The notes beneath the pieces were generated by a model. That model made no database searches, was not told where the DNA came from, and saw nothing but the letters and a program-made list of their open reading frames with translations. From Crithidia fasciculata (lineage: Eukaryota; Euglenozoa; Kinetoplastea; Trypanosomatida; Trypanosomatidae): a DNA stretch of 64,000 nt. This document shows positions 50,089 to 62,400 of the stretch, one piece after another. The position numbers and the translations under genes were made by a program. The stretch is from assembly GCA_000331325.2 (NCBI GenBank), contig CM003429.1, positions 713,001 to 777,000 of the forward strand, read 5' to 3'. The number at the start of each line of letters is the position of its first letter. Position 1 is the first letter of the stretch.

Positions 50089-51789
50089 TCAGTAGTGCAG
50101 TTGCGGGAGATCGTACGCGTAGGCGCCACGTTCATCCCGCACCAGCCAACGCTTCTTAAAGACGGCGTGTGTGCGCGACGCAGCTTTGGGCTTTCGCCCC
50201 GCCGCAGCATCCAGCGTTGCCTCCTCCAACACCATAGTGGCGGTGTAGCGTTGCATCGAAGGACCCGAGGGCGTAGGAGAGGGGGACGAGGAAGAGGTGA
50301 GGGGGCTTCCCACCGACAGGGCATGTCCCTCACGCCGTACACGCCTCGTTGCAGAGGTTGGCGAGGCATTAGACGCCACGTGTGACGCCTCGCTGCGATC
50401 TTCCGCGACGGTATAGAAGGTAAACTCACTCTGCAGCAGCACCATCTCCAGGTCCTGCACATGAATCGGGATGTCCATCATTGCCTGCAGCTCCGCCAGC
50501 GTAAAGCTCGGCTCCTGCTGCGTTCGCGGCGAGGCGTGCCGTCGGCGTGGCGCGATGCCGTCGACGGCGCGCAGCAACGCCCGTCGCCAGTAGCCAACGA
50601 GCAGCGACTGCCCATGCGGGGAAAAAGGACGACTGATGGCCCCGCCGGCGACGCCGCAGCACCGCGGGCCGCCGCAGAGACGCTGGCGCTGACTCGTCAT
50701 CCAGTAGGCGAGATCCAAAAGAAAGGTGGCAACGCGGCGCCGCTGGAAGATCGGGACGGTGGCGATGCAGGAGAGGGTGTGGTCGGGGCGGTGCTTGAGG
50801 CGGCTGAAGTAGCCCATCACCACATCTCCGTCCCACGCCGCGGCGTCGAAGTGCGCGGCAGCGGCAGAGAAGTCGTCGGCGGAAAGGCCGGATGCCGCAT
50901 CGTACGGCAGAGTCGCGCGCGGCGTCGTGACGACGACGTACTCGTAGAGATCCACATCATTGGACAGAAGCTTGCTTTCAATGAAGTGCTTACCGAGCAG
51001 GGAGAGGCAGCGGCCGTAGTGGAGGTCCTTCGCCCCGTCCACCAGAAAAGCTTTGATGCCGGTGTCCTGGTCGTGGTACAGCAGGCGGCCAGGAGGGCTG
51101 CGGAGGGCACAGTAGGCGCCTTCGAGGTGCACGTAGTACTGCTCGCGTGTGAAAAAAGGGGAGAGGCAGCGATGACACAGATACACGGAGTGGCAGACGT
51201 CCTCTTCAGGCAAGGCAAGGTACTGCAGCGCGTGATAGGCTGCGGGGAACCACGGCTGAAAGGCGTAGCACAGGTAGACCACCTCGCACACGACAGTGTC
51301 GCGCTCCATCGCAGCCACCCACTCCTCCGGCACGGCGCGTCGCGGCGCCGAAGCGGACACAGCACTCGGCGACGCACTTGCACTTGCAGTGGTCGCACTC
51401 GGCGCTGTCTCCTCCACGGGCTGCAAGGCTGCGGCGTCGTACCAGCCGTCATAGCGGTAGTGGTAGCCGTCACTCGACACAAAGCCGGTCAGCGTCACCC
51501 GCAGCTCGTTGCAGCGGTGCACGGTGCCACTACCAATCGTGCCGAGTCCCACGCCGTGCCAGGACGACGCCGCGGCACGTTTGCGCTGACGCGCGAGGTT
51601 GCTGCTGAGGTCGAGGTGGGTGCAGCGGACGTAGTAGAGGAGGCGGTGCCGGTCTTCGGCGTGGGGCCGGACAGCCACGACGACCACCGTCACAACGACT
51701 TCACTGCTCTCCGTGTCCGTGTCAGCGGTGCTGGAGGTGCATGGAGAGGGTGCGGTGAGGAGCAGACGGCACACCTGTCCTGGTTGCAT
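50089..51789 (-). CDS. divergent MYST-family histone acetyltransferase
   Basis: A 566-residue protein with the MYST layout. A C2HC zinc finger spans Cys205, Cys208, His221 and Cys227. It is followed by GRLLYHDQDTGIKAFLVDGA and VMGYFSRLKHRPDHTLSCIATVP, the start of the GNAT-like core. Cys341 matches the catalytic-site cysteine of yeast Esa1. The acetyl-CoA loop, normally QRxGxG, reads QRRRVAT (349-355). By simple alignment to Esa1 GSPEKPLSD, the general-base Glu is Ser386 (GAISRPFSP). Residues ~32-123 could be a chromo-barrel-like domain (ends YRYDGWYD), which is weak. The C-terminal ~150 residues are low complexity. MYST proteins acetylate histone H4 in chromatin; with two key sites altered, this one may be weak, inactive or partner-dependent. 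The ATG is at 51787-51789. Confidence 0.85.
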   Translation of the reverse strand: MQPGQVCRLLLTAPSPCTSSTADTDTESSEVVVTVVVVAVRPHAEDRHRLLYYVRCTHLDLSSNLARQRKRAAASSWHGVGLGTIGSGTVHRCNELRVTLTGFVSSDGYHYRYDGWYDAAALQPVEETAPSATTASASASPSAVSASAPRRAVPEEWVAAMERDTVVCEVVYLCYAFQPWFPAAYHALQYLALPEEDVCHSVYLCHRCLSPFFTREQYYVHLEGAYCALRSPPGRLLYHDQDTGIKAFLVDGAKDLHYGRCLSLLGKHFIESKLLSNDVDLYEYVVVTTPRATLPYDAASGLSADDFSAAAAHFDAAAWDGDVVMGYFSRLKHRPDHTLSCIATVPIFQRRRVATFLLDLAYWMTSQRQRLCGGPRCCGVAGGAISRPFSPHGQSLLVGYWRRALLRAVDGIAPRRRHASPRTQQEPSFTLAELQAMMDIPIHVQDLEMVLLQSEFTFYTVAEDRSEASHVASNASPTSATRRVRREGHALSVGSPLTSSSSPSPTPSGPSMQRYTATMVLEEATLDAAAGRKPKAASRTHAVFKKRWLVRDERGAYAYDLPQLHY

Positions 51790-52173
51790 CGTGTGTGCGT
51801 GTGTGCCTGCGTGTACAGTGCTGGACGCGCAGTGGTGCACACCAACTTTTGCATGTTTAGGTGTGTGTGCGGAGGCGATGATGGGGGAAAACAGCAGCGC
51901 AGGAGAAGAAGGGAGAGAGAGAGAGAGAGAAAAGAGGAGGGTGGAAAGCTGCAGAAGCGTGGCAGGGATATGGACGGTGCTTCTCTTATCTGTGTTGCGC
52001 ACAAGCCCTCTGAAGAAAAAAATGGAAGAGAACTCCGAAAATACACAATGAGGGCACAAAGTCCGACTCTTTCTTCACCCTCTCTCTCTCTCTCAGCGCA
52101 CGTATTTCGTAAGCTGCTTTGGCGCGTAAATTGCGCTTTTTTATGTTGTTCACCTTGCACAGCAGCTCACCTA
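51790..52173. other. intergenic spacer
   Basis: Short spacer with a GA repeat at about 51914-51932 and a CT repeat near 52080-52096. No gene seen. Confidence 0.6.
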
Positions 52174-53256
52174 TCACGCAGCCGCTGCATCGCTGAGGTA
52201 TGCCCGCCACTGGTCCACCTCCTTGCCGAACACGTCATCACACTCGCTGTCAGCGCGGCAGTGGATGTCGTGGCACGTCTCCAGCAGCACCCTCGCGAGA
52301 CGAAGACGGCCCAGCTTCCCTGCGAGCACCGCCTGGGCGAGGAGAGTGCGGGCGTACAAGGGGTGGCGTGGGCCCAGCAGACGGGCACGCGTGGAGGCCA
52401 CCACGTCGTACACCTTCAGCGCCTCCACAGCTCGCCCGTCCACCAGCTGGTACACCTGCGCGACATGCTCGAGCGTCAAGGCCACTTTCAGCTCATCACT
52501 GCTCGCCGCACTATCCTCATTCTCTGCTGCCGCTGCTGCTGCGGATGTGCTGCGCGCACTGCAGCAGGCGTGCACACGCGTGCGGATGGTCAACGACTGC
52601 TGCCACGCCTCCAGCGCCGCCACGTACCGTCGACAGTGGAGGTGGCACACACCAATGCTGTGGTGCACATCCGCGAGGAGGCAGCGCTGCCGACCCAAGG
52701 TGTGGCTGAGACGGGCCTGTGCATCGAGAAGAAATGTTCGCAGCACGGTTTCGGCGACTGCTTGACGATGCTGCTGCTGTTGCTGCTGTGTTGGTGCGGT
52801 TGTCTGCTGCGTCATGTCCTCTCGGTTCAGCTGCTCGAGGCGGAGTATTGCTCGATTGTACGCCACACCAGCGAGGCCCTCTTCCATCTCGAGGCACACG
52901 TCTCCTGCACCGTCACCACTACTGCGAGCGCTGCCATGGCCGAGGTGCTCGCGCCAGTACCCGTCACACGTCACCAGCAGTCGCTCCGCTTCTGCGTAAT
53001 CGCCCACGGCGGTGTAGACGGTGGCGAGGAGAAGCAGTACATTGCCAAAAAGGGCATGACGGCGTAGGGGGACGGCGGCGTCTGTGTTGTTCTCTCCGGC
53101 TAAGCTGTGCGCGTTGTTTTTGTGGTGTGTCTGTGACGTAGGGGAGAGGGAGAGGAGCGCCTGTTCGGCGACGTCGCGTGCGCCGTGCAAGTTGCCCTGC
53201 TGGTAGAGACGTGTCGCCTCGGCGAGGTGGGCGGCGGCGGTGGTGGTCTCGTCCAT
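52174..53256 (-). CDS. TPR-like helical-repeat protein, 360 aa
   Basis: A soluble protein of helix pairs that look like tetratricopeptide repeats: AAHLAEATRLYQQGNLHGARDVAEQAL near the start, FGNVLLLLATVYTAVGDYAEAERLL, ADVHHSIGVCHLHCRRYVAALEAWQQSL, and LARTL-type helices near the C-terminus (YARTLLAQAVLAGKLGRLRLARVLLE). Each has the small-large residue spacing (A/G at turns, Y/L at core) expected of TPR. Such proteins act as scaffolds. A six-glutamine run and an Ala/Ser linker break up the repeats. The start at 53254-53256 follows an acceptor at 53269-53270. It lies directly upstream of the MYST gene in transcription order, but no functional link can be claimed. Confidence 0.8.
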   Translation of the reverse strand: MDETTTAAAHLAEATRLYQQGNLHGARDVAEQALLSLSPTSQTHHKNNAHSLAGENNTDAAVPLRRHALFGNVLLLLATVYTAVGDYAEAERLLVTCDGYWREHLGHGSARSSGDGAGDVCLEMEEGLAGVAYNRAILRLEQLNREDMTQQTTAPTQQQQQQHRQAVAETVLRTFLLDAQARLSHTLGRQRCLLADVHHSIGVCHLHCRRYVAALEAWQQSLTIRTRVHACCSARSTSAAAAAAENEDSAASSDELKVALTLEHVAQVYQLVDGRAVEALKVYDVVASTRARLLGPRHPLYARTLLAQAVLAGKLGRLRLARVLLETCHDIHCRADSECDDVFGKEVDQWRAYLSDAAAA

Positions 53257-56200
53257 TGTTGTGCGTGACTTGGAAGGCAAGATACTGTTTTTATTATTGT
53301 TGCCCTTTTCGGGAATGAAGAAGTCTCTTTCTGTCTTTTGACAACCACGAATTGGCTAGTTGGCGAGGAAAGGCAAGTACAACAATAATAATAGTAGCAG
53401 TAGCTGTCACCAATCCTCTCCCTGTTCTATGGGCTCTTGTTCTAAAAGGTGATCTCTAATCCCTCCTGTTCCGTAAAAAAAGTCTATTGTATCTCACTCA
53501 GGTTAAGGCTACACTTGTGTTAGTCCACGCGTCAGTGAGTGCGCTGCAGAAGATAAGAGGAAAAAAAATGAAGTCTAGTGTTGCAGCAGTGCGGCGCCGC
53601 TGCTACCGTTCAAAGGTGTCAGCCTTTTTCTTCTCTCTATTTGTTCTTCTTTTTCTTGACGCACATGAAAGAAGTGAGGGTTGAATACAGAGTTTAGAGT
53701 GAGAGGGAGAGAGAGGAGGAAAGTACTTTAGCTGTTAGGTTGTAATTTTTTTGTTGTTTTTGTCATTCTTTTCAAGGAAAAAAATAACACGACGCACACA
53801 CTGTCTAACTCGGAAACTTTTTTCGCGAAGGAGCGGGAGGACGCAAGACTGACCACGAATAGATGACGCTGCGGGCCATGGCGTCGCGGTCGATGAAATT
53901 ACACCATCATCCTGTAATAACTACCCGTAAATGCATGAGAGAAAGAGAGATGGACGAGATGCACAAGCAAGCTTTGCAGCGACATCGATCCGCCATTCTT
54001 CTGCCCCCATAACTATTCTTTTTTTGGTTTGTTGTGCAGATCGTACTCTGTGTTTGATCGATAGAGGTCAGCTCGTGTGGATGCGAAGGGGGAAAGAACT
54101 CCGTTCATATATAGCGCAAAAAAGAAGTAATAATGATAATATAAGCCCCCAATTTTTTTAAAACTCACACATACACACACGCGGTGTGTACATCCCGTCT
54201 ACTGTCCGCGTGAGTAAGTAAATAAATAAACAAAGATAGGAAACGTGAGAATCAAAGAGGGTGGGCGAAGTGCGGATGTGATATACCAAAGCAAGCCGCA
54301 CTGCACACACTAAAAGACACACACAAACATACATTAGCGAAGGGGAGAATGGGAAGAAAAAGAAGGAAGGAGGTGAAGAGCAGTGGACGTTCGCGATACC
54401 AGCTACACCAAAAAAAAGAAAAGGAAAAGAGAAGAAGAGAGCTAGCTGTGTTGTATCGAGTTCGAGCCACTGTCTGTTCCATCCCACCATCAATTATATA
54501 TAAGTAAAAAAAAGAAAACATTCAGCCAGTGTCACATCCCGTCCTACCCGCTTCACTGACGCTCTTCCTATGTGGCTGACAACGACTACACAGATGAATG
54601 AACAAGCAGAAAAAAAAAACAGAGGTCCACATCCTTCCATCCACTGAGAGCACGCACAGATTTTTCGAGAAGAAAAAGACATATATTTTATAGAATAGCA
54701 AGGGTAAGGCAACAAGTAGACACGAGTATGTATCTGAGTGAGAGAATAGAGAGGTGTGCGCGCATGCATGGCAAGAAGGGGACTCGTGCAGGAAGAGGAA
54801 AGAAGCGTCAGAGGAAATGAGAACAAGAAACAAAATAGTAAAATAAAAGTAAAAAGTAGAGATCAGGACAACAACGAGGAGAGAGGAAAAGAAGTAGAGC
54901 GCATGTGTGTCGGTGTCTGCAAGAAGCCAGCAAAACCATCCTTCTTATCCCCGTCAACAGCGAAACATAGAAGTGGATAGGAAGAGAGCAGAGCGAACGC
55001 CTCCCGAAAGGAGAGAAGAAGAAAGAGAGGGAATAGACAGCGCAGGCTTGTACGACGCATGCTGCTCTAAACAGAACAACAACAACAAAAAAGGGCCTCT
55101 CTTACTAGACTTAAAAAAGTGCGACAACTCACATCTATATGACACGAGGATACGCACACGCGAGGGCTTGGAAAAAAAAAAAGGAGCACAACCACAACAA
55201 AAAAGGAAAGAAGGAAGGGAAAAAGGGTGATGAAGCGGAGGCGTGTGCGGGAGGGTCAGCAAGAAACGAAGGAGAACACTTTTTTTTTTTTGACTGTCGC
55301 AGCCGCTCTCATTCCGTTTCCTGATTGTACTCCCCGTGCTCGCCAGTACGCCACTGCTCGCACCGCCATCCCAGTAAGTGTCACTGGTCCCCCTTCTTCA
55401 TTTTCACTCACACACACACTCCTAAAGAAGAGAAAATTAGATTATATAAAACAATGGAGGCGACGCTCGGCCGGTACTCTCACGCAAGAGCGCGAGCGAG
55501 AGAGAGACAATGACATGGCGGAACGCGTAAGAGGAGGAGGAATCGGATCCGTAGATGCGAAGGGCGTTTCACCCGTCCTATTTATTTTGGTGGCTCCTAC
55601 AGCGTGTACAACGCACAGGCGAGCACACCACTCCTCTACACACACAGAAGCACGAACTCAAAGAGAGAGAGAGAGAGACGGCAACACAAACGCATTTGAG
55701 CGGCAAAAGTGACGACCCTCCCTCCCTCACTCCACAAAAGTAGCAAGAGAATTTAAAAAAATGAAAAGTACGAAACACCCCTGCGAGTGTGGCTGCCTGC
55801 TTGTCCATCGCTCGCTTTCTCCCTCTTTCTCCAGCAGACACTCCACACAATTGTATGGCGTATTCGCAAGTATACCTCTTCCTGTCATCAACCAGTCGGT
55901 CAACGTGTGAAAGAAAGAGAGAGGTAAAAGAGAGAAGAAAAGGGCAAAGCAGAAGCTCTTGGCGATCATCGCGCATCGCATCTAGCATGATAACAAGTGA
56001 TGACGAGAACGCGCGCTCACCATTTCGAACCAAAAAAAAACTAGGGGAAGAAATGCGCAGAGATGGAGGAATCGAAGGACGCTGTTGAAGCAGAAAGAGC
56101 CGAAGAGTAAATAAATGAAATAAGAAAAAGCAAACGACAACAACACGGAAAAGACAATAGAGAATATAAAGCCAATTCGAGAGGAAGAAAGAAGAAAAAC

Positions 56201-58671
56201 GAAAGAGAAATCGAGTAGAGAAAAAAAAAGCCCAAACCTCGCTGCTGTTGGTGATATCAACAAGGGTAAATTTTCAAAGAAGGGGAAAGGGGAGAGGGTG
56301 GTCTTGATGGTGGTTCATCGTGCCTGCGGGGCAGTGCATCAGCACGGCACAGGCACGGCGTACGTGCACGTACGAAACAGCTTATAATATGCACAACATT
56401 GTGTAGTCGACGTGCACGCAAACACGTATTTGAAAACCACCAGCACAAAGAAAAAAAACCGAAAATAAGAGTTGCGAGGAGCAAGAACAAAGGAGACGCT
56501 GCGGAGGGGATGAACATCAAGAACGATAGTGCTTGAACACAAAAACAATAATGACGCGGAAGTCACCCACAACCCAAAAGAAAAAAAAAAGAAAGAGAAG
56601 CAGAAATATGAAAATGAAGAGAGCATGAACGAAAGAAACAGGGGGAAAAAAAACCAAGTCGTAGAAGCCGGCGGCCTCTTTCCTTCTACTAGCTACGACT
56701 CCCAGCACTACTCATAACAACAGAGGCGAAAACCTCCCAAAAAGGGAGGGAAATAAATATATATGAATTCGAGAACAGTTCTTTGCGGAGGGCAAAGTAG
56801 GAGAGGTGCTCATGACGCAGACACCGCAAATGCACGATGGCAAAGACTGAGGGAAAAGAGAGAGAAAAACAAAAAAAAAAACAAGAGAGATAGGACGGAA
56901 CAGGATGGGGAACAGGTCAAAAGACACGACAGAAAAGAGAAAAAAGAAGAGTAGTTAAACCAGTGGTGGAGATACAAAGATCGACAGGGCAGGGGGACTG
57001 TGCGTTCAAGGAGTGTCGTCGGTGAAGTCGATGTCAACACGCATGAGCACGCCGCCTGGGAAGACAGGAAAAAAAAGAAGGAGCGGGAAAATGAAAAACA
57101 AAAAAGGCAAACAGAAAGAAAAAAAGAGAGAATGCATGGAATGTAGAAACCGTGCACTCAGAAATAGACACACAGGAAGTGATGAAGGCGCAGCTTCGTT
57201 GCTACTACTTTTCTTTTTCCCTCGTCATGAACCACATCTTTTTTTTTTTTTTGTGGTGTGCGCAGGAAAAAAAAGAAAGGAAGCATCAAGCACAACAACA
57301 TTAACAAAGACGTGGTCGATTGTGCCTTTTGTTCTGCGTTTCAAATTAGCTACCATGCTGTCACCTCTTTTTTTCTTTCTCCGTAATCTTTTTTTTTTCC
57401 TGACCGACTCCTCTACTTATGAAAATGTAATTGTTTTTTGTTTCTTTTTAGAGATGCAGATGTGTGCGACTCTGCGGGAACATTATAGAGTCTGGTGAGA
57501 AGGGAAACGGGGAACGACTACGCGGCGGTGGGGGGAATACAACACTCCCCTTTCCCTTTCTCGCTCAGTTTTTTTTTTTAAATTGGTTCTTACGCTGTTT
57601 ATTGTTTTTTTTTCCCCCGTTTGTTTGTATCCGTGCAATCAGCCATCGCATTGTCCGGTTGATCGCAGCGTCCACTTCGGAGGACACTAAATAGAAAAAA
57701 GAAATCGACATAATAAAAAGCAGAAACGTCAAAGAAAGTTTCTTGAAAAGAAAAAAACACCTGAAAGACGAGCGGAGAAGAAGTAAAGATTCGTGGGTGC
57801 GTTCAACACAGGGAAGAGAAAGACAAAAATAATCCAGCAAAAAAGCAAAGTCGGTGAAAGAGAGAAGAAAAAAAAGGCGAAAGAGTGGAAAAAAGTATAT
57901 TAAGAAGCACTAGAAATGTAAAAATGAGGGGAGGCACAAAATAGAAAAGTAAGATAAAAAGAGCGTCATGTCTTTTTTTTTTTTAATTGGAAAGGGGCCT
58001 CGTTGATCAGCGAGGCTGGCTACCTGTAAAGGAGACGGAGAAGGGAAAGAAGGAAAAAGCACACACACCCACATACGTACAGTCACACACACGCGGCGGC
58101 GACACAAGGCCTCTGCGAGAAGCACAAACAATGCGGTAGATGAATGAGAAAGAGAGGTGCTGAAGAAGGAGACGTGGCGGAGAAATATTATCTGGACGGA
58201 GGGGCAGGTCGAGCGCGCGCTGAGAAGGGAAGAGAAAAACGCAAAGGCCAATAATGGCAGAAAAAAAAAAGGAGAAGAGGTGCTGAGGGCGAGAGGGAAA
58301 CAGCAGACACGATACCGCAAGTTAAAGGTGGCGCTTAAAAAGGCACCATACATCCTCCCACTCCCCTTTGATACCACCCCAGTTTCCCCACAGCACTCAG
58401 CGAAGACCTACACGCAGCTGCCAGCTGCTCTCCATCGCCTGCGTTTTTTTTCCTTCTCCGGTATAGATGCATGCGTGTGAGTAATGCGCTTGGGTCGTCA
58501 ACTATCACATAAACCCACAAACACACACCCACACAAAGAGAAACACACGCAGCGCACTTCACCCCTTCCTCCTTTGATGGCGTCCCCACCACTTCTTTTT
58601 CCCTTTTTTCTGTATCCTCTCTTCCTCGCACGGACAATTTGGTGCTCTCTGCCTCTGTGTATGTGTGTGTT
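53257..58671. other. 5.4-kb gene-poor spacer
   Basis: The longest stretch without a supported gene. Open frames are short (up to about 160 codons), present on both strands and of low-complexity composition (Lys/Arg/Glu-rich on +, Ser/Phe/Leu-rich on -). The whole segment is purine-rich on the + strand, like other spacers. No tRNA, snoRNA or repeat family could be recognised. It may contain a long 3' UTR, non-coding RNA genes or the remains of a lost gene. Confidence 0.6.
53269..53270 (-). promoter_or_regulatory. probable spliced-leader acceptor (AG)
   Basis: Sense strand: TATCTTGCCTTCCAAG, then a 12-base UTR before the TPR-like gene. Confidence 0.5.
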
Positions 58672-59439
58672 CTACGACGTCAGGAAGCCCATCGTCTTCA
58701 TCGCCTGCGCGTACTCGTTGTGCGGCACGACCCACACCGCGAAACCGCCCTCCGCCGAGTAGTTTGTGCACGACCCGGGCAGCAGCCCCTTCCGCACCTG
58801 CATGGCCACCCGCTGGTACCCCGCGAGTCCAGCCGACGACGAGGTCTCGTAGTAGTGCACGACATCCAGCCCAGGCCCCTGCTGCGGGGCCCCCTTCGGC
58901 CGCACGTCGTCCACATTCGAGTAGGCCTCCGCCTGCGCACTCGCCCTCCCAGCGCGGTGCTGCCGCCGCAGACTCGCGAAGTCGATGTTGCCGTAGCTCA
59001 GCACCTTGGCCTCCTCCACCACGGCGCGCTCACGCAGCTCCACGCAGCTGGCCTGCCAGGGCGACTCGTGCAGCAGCTCATTGTTGAGGATGCGCTCACT
59101 GCCGCCGTGGCCGAGCGGAGTAGGGGGAAGACTGGTTGCCTCCCTGGAGCGGGTGACGGTCTCGTAGAAGCGCTTGAACTCACGCAGGCGAGACTCAGAG
59201 GGTGTCGGGGCCACAGGCGCTACACCGTTCTGCTGAACCTTTGGCTGCTGCTGCTGCTGCTGCTGTGCTTGCTGCTGTGTTTGCTGCTGTGCTTGCGGCG
59301 TGGTCGGTGGGGTACGAGGCCGCACGGTAAAGTAAGGGTTTGCGTTACTCAGGCGGCGGCTCGGCGTCGCGCAGCTCTGCAGAGAGGCGGCTGCGGCGGC
59401 CCCGGCGAGCGACCGGCGCACTAAAGTCAGCTGGAACAT
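58672..59439 (-). CDS. probable mitochondrial protein with Q-rich segment, 255 aa
   Basis: Not recognised by family. The N-terminus MFQLTLVRRSLAGAAAAASL is a good mitochondrial presequence: basic, amphipathic and free of acidic residues for the first 40. Residues ~49-70 are Gln-rich (QQQTQQQAQQQQQQQ). The mature part is a mixed alpha/beta-looking region of about 170 residues (SRLREFKRFYETVTRSRE, YQRVAMQVRKGLLPG, GGFAVWVVPHNEYAQAMKTMGF) without a catalytic motif I can name. The ATG at 59437-59439 is the first in frame, with TTACAG about 20 bases upstream as a possible acceptor. It is isolated between two long spacers. Confidence 0.75.
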   Translation of the reverse strand: MFQLTLVRRSLAGAAAAASLQSCATPSRRLSNANPYFTVRPRTPPTTPQAQQQTQQQAQQQQQQQPKVQQNGVAPVAPTPSESRLREFKRFYETVTRSREATSLPPTPLGHGGSERILNNELLHESPWQASCVELRERAVVEEAKVLSYGNIDFASLRRQHRAGRASAQAEAYSNVDDVRPKGAPQQGPGLDVVHYYETSSSAGLAGYQRVAMQVRKGLLPGSCTNYSAEGGFAVWVVPHNEYAQAMKTMGFLTS

Positions 59440-62400
59440 CTTTTTTACTTGTTGTTCACCTGTAATTTCTTACTTGAGTGAGGCTGCCGGTGGCTGTCTG
59501 TTGCTGTTGGTGTGTGTGAATGAGGGGCTGATGGGGAGATACTTTCTTGAGTGTATATCCGCTGCTCCTCTTTTGGAGTTGTTGTGTACGTGGTTGTGTT
59601 GCCCGTCGACGACTTCTAATTTTTTTTTAGGGGCGTCAGGGATGACGAAGGGGGGGATGGTTCGTCGGCCTGCTGTCGATCTTCTTGTCGCTTCCTTCTC
59701 TCCTCGCTGGTGAGTGTTGAGGTATTGTTAGACTGGTAGCGAGTGAGTGGTGACGCTCGGTGTTAGACTCTGAGCGTATGTGCGTGTCAAATAGAAAGAG
59801 TCGAAAGGCAAGCGGCAGCAGACGACAGAGAATAACAAAGAAGAAGCGGAGGTGAGGAAACAAATAAAGAGACGGGAGTGAAGAGAGAGAAAAAGAGAGT
59901 CATTCATAGTGACGCATCTTCTTGCTGTTCGCTTGTGAAGCGGACGGCGTGTGTGTGAAAGGCGACACAAGCTGTCGTGTCACAGCGAAGCGACTCACCC
60001 GCATCTCCTCCATTCTTTTCTTAATAAGGGAAGAGAAGGGGAAAGCGGATAAACTTAGGTGTGATTCTCAGCTTAAAGAAAAATAAGGAAATAAACTTGA
60101 AGCTTCTACTCCTTAAACAGAAAGAGAAGGAGAGGCACGAGCTGCACGGTGCCTTCCCGTGGTGGCTTCACCACTGCATCGATAATCAGCTTTAGTGCCT
60201 GCAACGCCAGTTCCTTTTTTTTTTTTTGGCCTGGGCGGAGAAAACAGAGCAATGAAACGCACTATACCCAACACGCATTAACAACGACGACCACCGCCTC
60301 AGGCACCTTCTTCATCCCCCCTGCTCCGCACAACCGAAGAGTCGCAACAAAAAGAAAAAATGAGAGGTACACAAGAAAAGTCACGGGCATCGGCGCTTCT
60401 CTTGAGAAAAAAAAAAGAGAAAAAAAGGAGAAGAAGCGATTGACAGAGGTGTTGGAGGGGAATACACGTCACCAACGACTGCCTCTACGTGAATTTGCAT
60501 GCCGCGTTTGTTTTGCATTTAAGGAGACGAGAAAAAAAAAGAGGAAAAATACGTGTGAGAGGGAAAGACAGCAAGCGTGTGTCTTCCTGAGAGGTGCAGA
60601 GCTGAGACGGCAGAGGAGAGGATGCCATGACACAACTTTCCCCATTATTCAGCTACGGAAAGCGCCGCGCGTTTTTTTTTTCGCTTTATTTGGAGGTTTT
60701 TATTGGTATCTGTGCACTCTTTTTCTTTCCCGCCTTCTTCAATCTCTGCAACGGTGGAGAAAGATAGAGAGGCACGGCTTTCTACTTTTATTTCGATGGT
60801 TTTTTTCTTTCTTTCGGCTTTTTTCGACGGCTGCGTCACCATAAGCGAGAAAAAACTCTAATTTTTTTTCTTTTACAAGCACAGAAAAACTTTTCTTGCA
60901 CCTCCATGTCTACAACAACAACAACACGTTAATAGCGGTGAGGGACAAAAGAAAAGAAAAAAAAAGAGCGGAAACGGGAAAAGAGGGTAATTGTAATGAC
61001 ATTAAAAAGAACAGTAGAGGAGAGGGCGGAGGCCCCACAGACACACACGCATGACAACCGAAGCGGGGTTGAGGTAATGGATGAACAGAAAGAGAGAGAG
61101 AGAGAGAAAGGTAGAGAGACGCGAAGGAAGAGAGAGAGAGAGAGCAGCAGCAAAGCCGCAGACACGAAATCGCAGCGCACTGAGGCAACGCAGAAGAAAG
61201 GAAGAGAAGTGGGGATGACCAAAAGTCGTCTCAGCTTCGTCCTGTATCTCTCTTTCTCTCCCTCTTTTTTTCACCCCCTGCTGCTGCTCTTGGTCGCCAA
61301 GAGGTGTGCGTGTGTGCCTGCGCTACCCTCCATCGAACAGATAATAATAATAATAATTAAAAAGGGCAAACAACGATGGTAAAATCCTTTTTTAAATCCC
61401 TTGTTGGTGATTTTGGCCCCACTGCTTCTGTTCAGTTGTCCCTCTCTGCATTTTTGTGCCTCTTCTCGGGTGCCTCGTCTACAAGAAACAAAAAAAAAGG
61501 AGTACAGTCGTGCTGCAGCGTGTACTGCCGTGCGCACGTGTCTATCTTTCTCTCTCTCTCTCTCTCTATCTCTCGAGCACGCCGCCCGGAAAACAAAATG
61601 AGGCAGCCTCGACTTAAAGCCCACGCCATGCTTCCACATTAGTAGCACACGAGAAGAGGCCAAAGGGCAAGTGGGTCCGCTAAAAAAAAAAAAGTAAGAG
61701 GAAGAGAATTACTTAAATGGAGAAAGAGCCAAAAGAAGGTATGAGAGGCATATAATGTGAGAAGCTGCGGTTGGGGAACGCCCGCGATGGTATCAATGAA
61801 TGGTGTCAATGAACGGTGTCGTCCACTCCTTCATCTATTGAAGGAGGAGGGCAAAAAGGTCAGGAAAGACGTAAGGACCCAGTAGTCGAGAATAATGTAG
61901 CGAAAAGAAAGAGAAAGAGGGAGTGAGAGAGAAGAGGCGCAACGACACAAAAAAAAAGACGAAAGTTGAAAGTAGAATAGAGGCAGCTGAACTCCCGTGC
62001 ATGTGCCAAGTCATTTGACAAATAGAAAAAGACTAAGACAAGACCCACACGACGGGAGAGGGATGCCACTGCACTACACGCTGTTCGGGATAAAGAAAAA
62101 CAACAATAACAAGGGAAAGAAACGGTGGGGGACACAAGAAGAGAAAGACGGTTGAACGACTCAACGACAACAACACCAACAAAATAAAAGCAACAAAACA
62201 AAAAGTTGAGAGACATGCATAAAAGAAGTGCGGCATGTTAAAATAGTAATAAAATAAGGTTTTTTTTTTCTTCTCATCTCTCTTGAACTGGAGTTGCTGC
62301 AGTCTCCTTTCACCCCTCGCTGCGAATTATTGTGCCCGTGGAGAAGAGGCCAGAGAAGAAAAAAAATGCAGCGGTGGCGACAGAGGGGAGAAAATCACAC

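Noticed and set aside
53257-58671. Open frames of 60-161 codons (for example 55227-55712 and 57013-57498 on +)
   Set aside because: Low-complexity Lys/Glu/Arg/Ser composition, no domain and opposite to the transcription direction.
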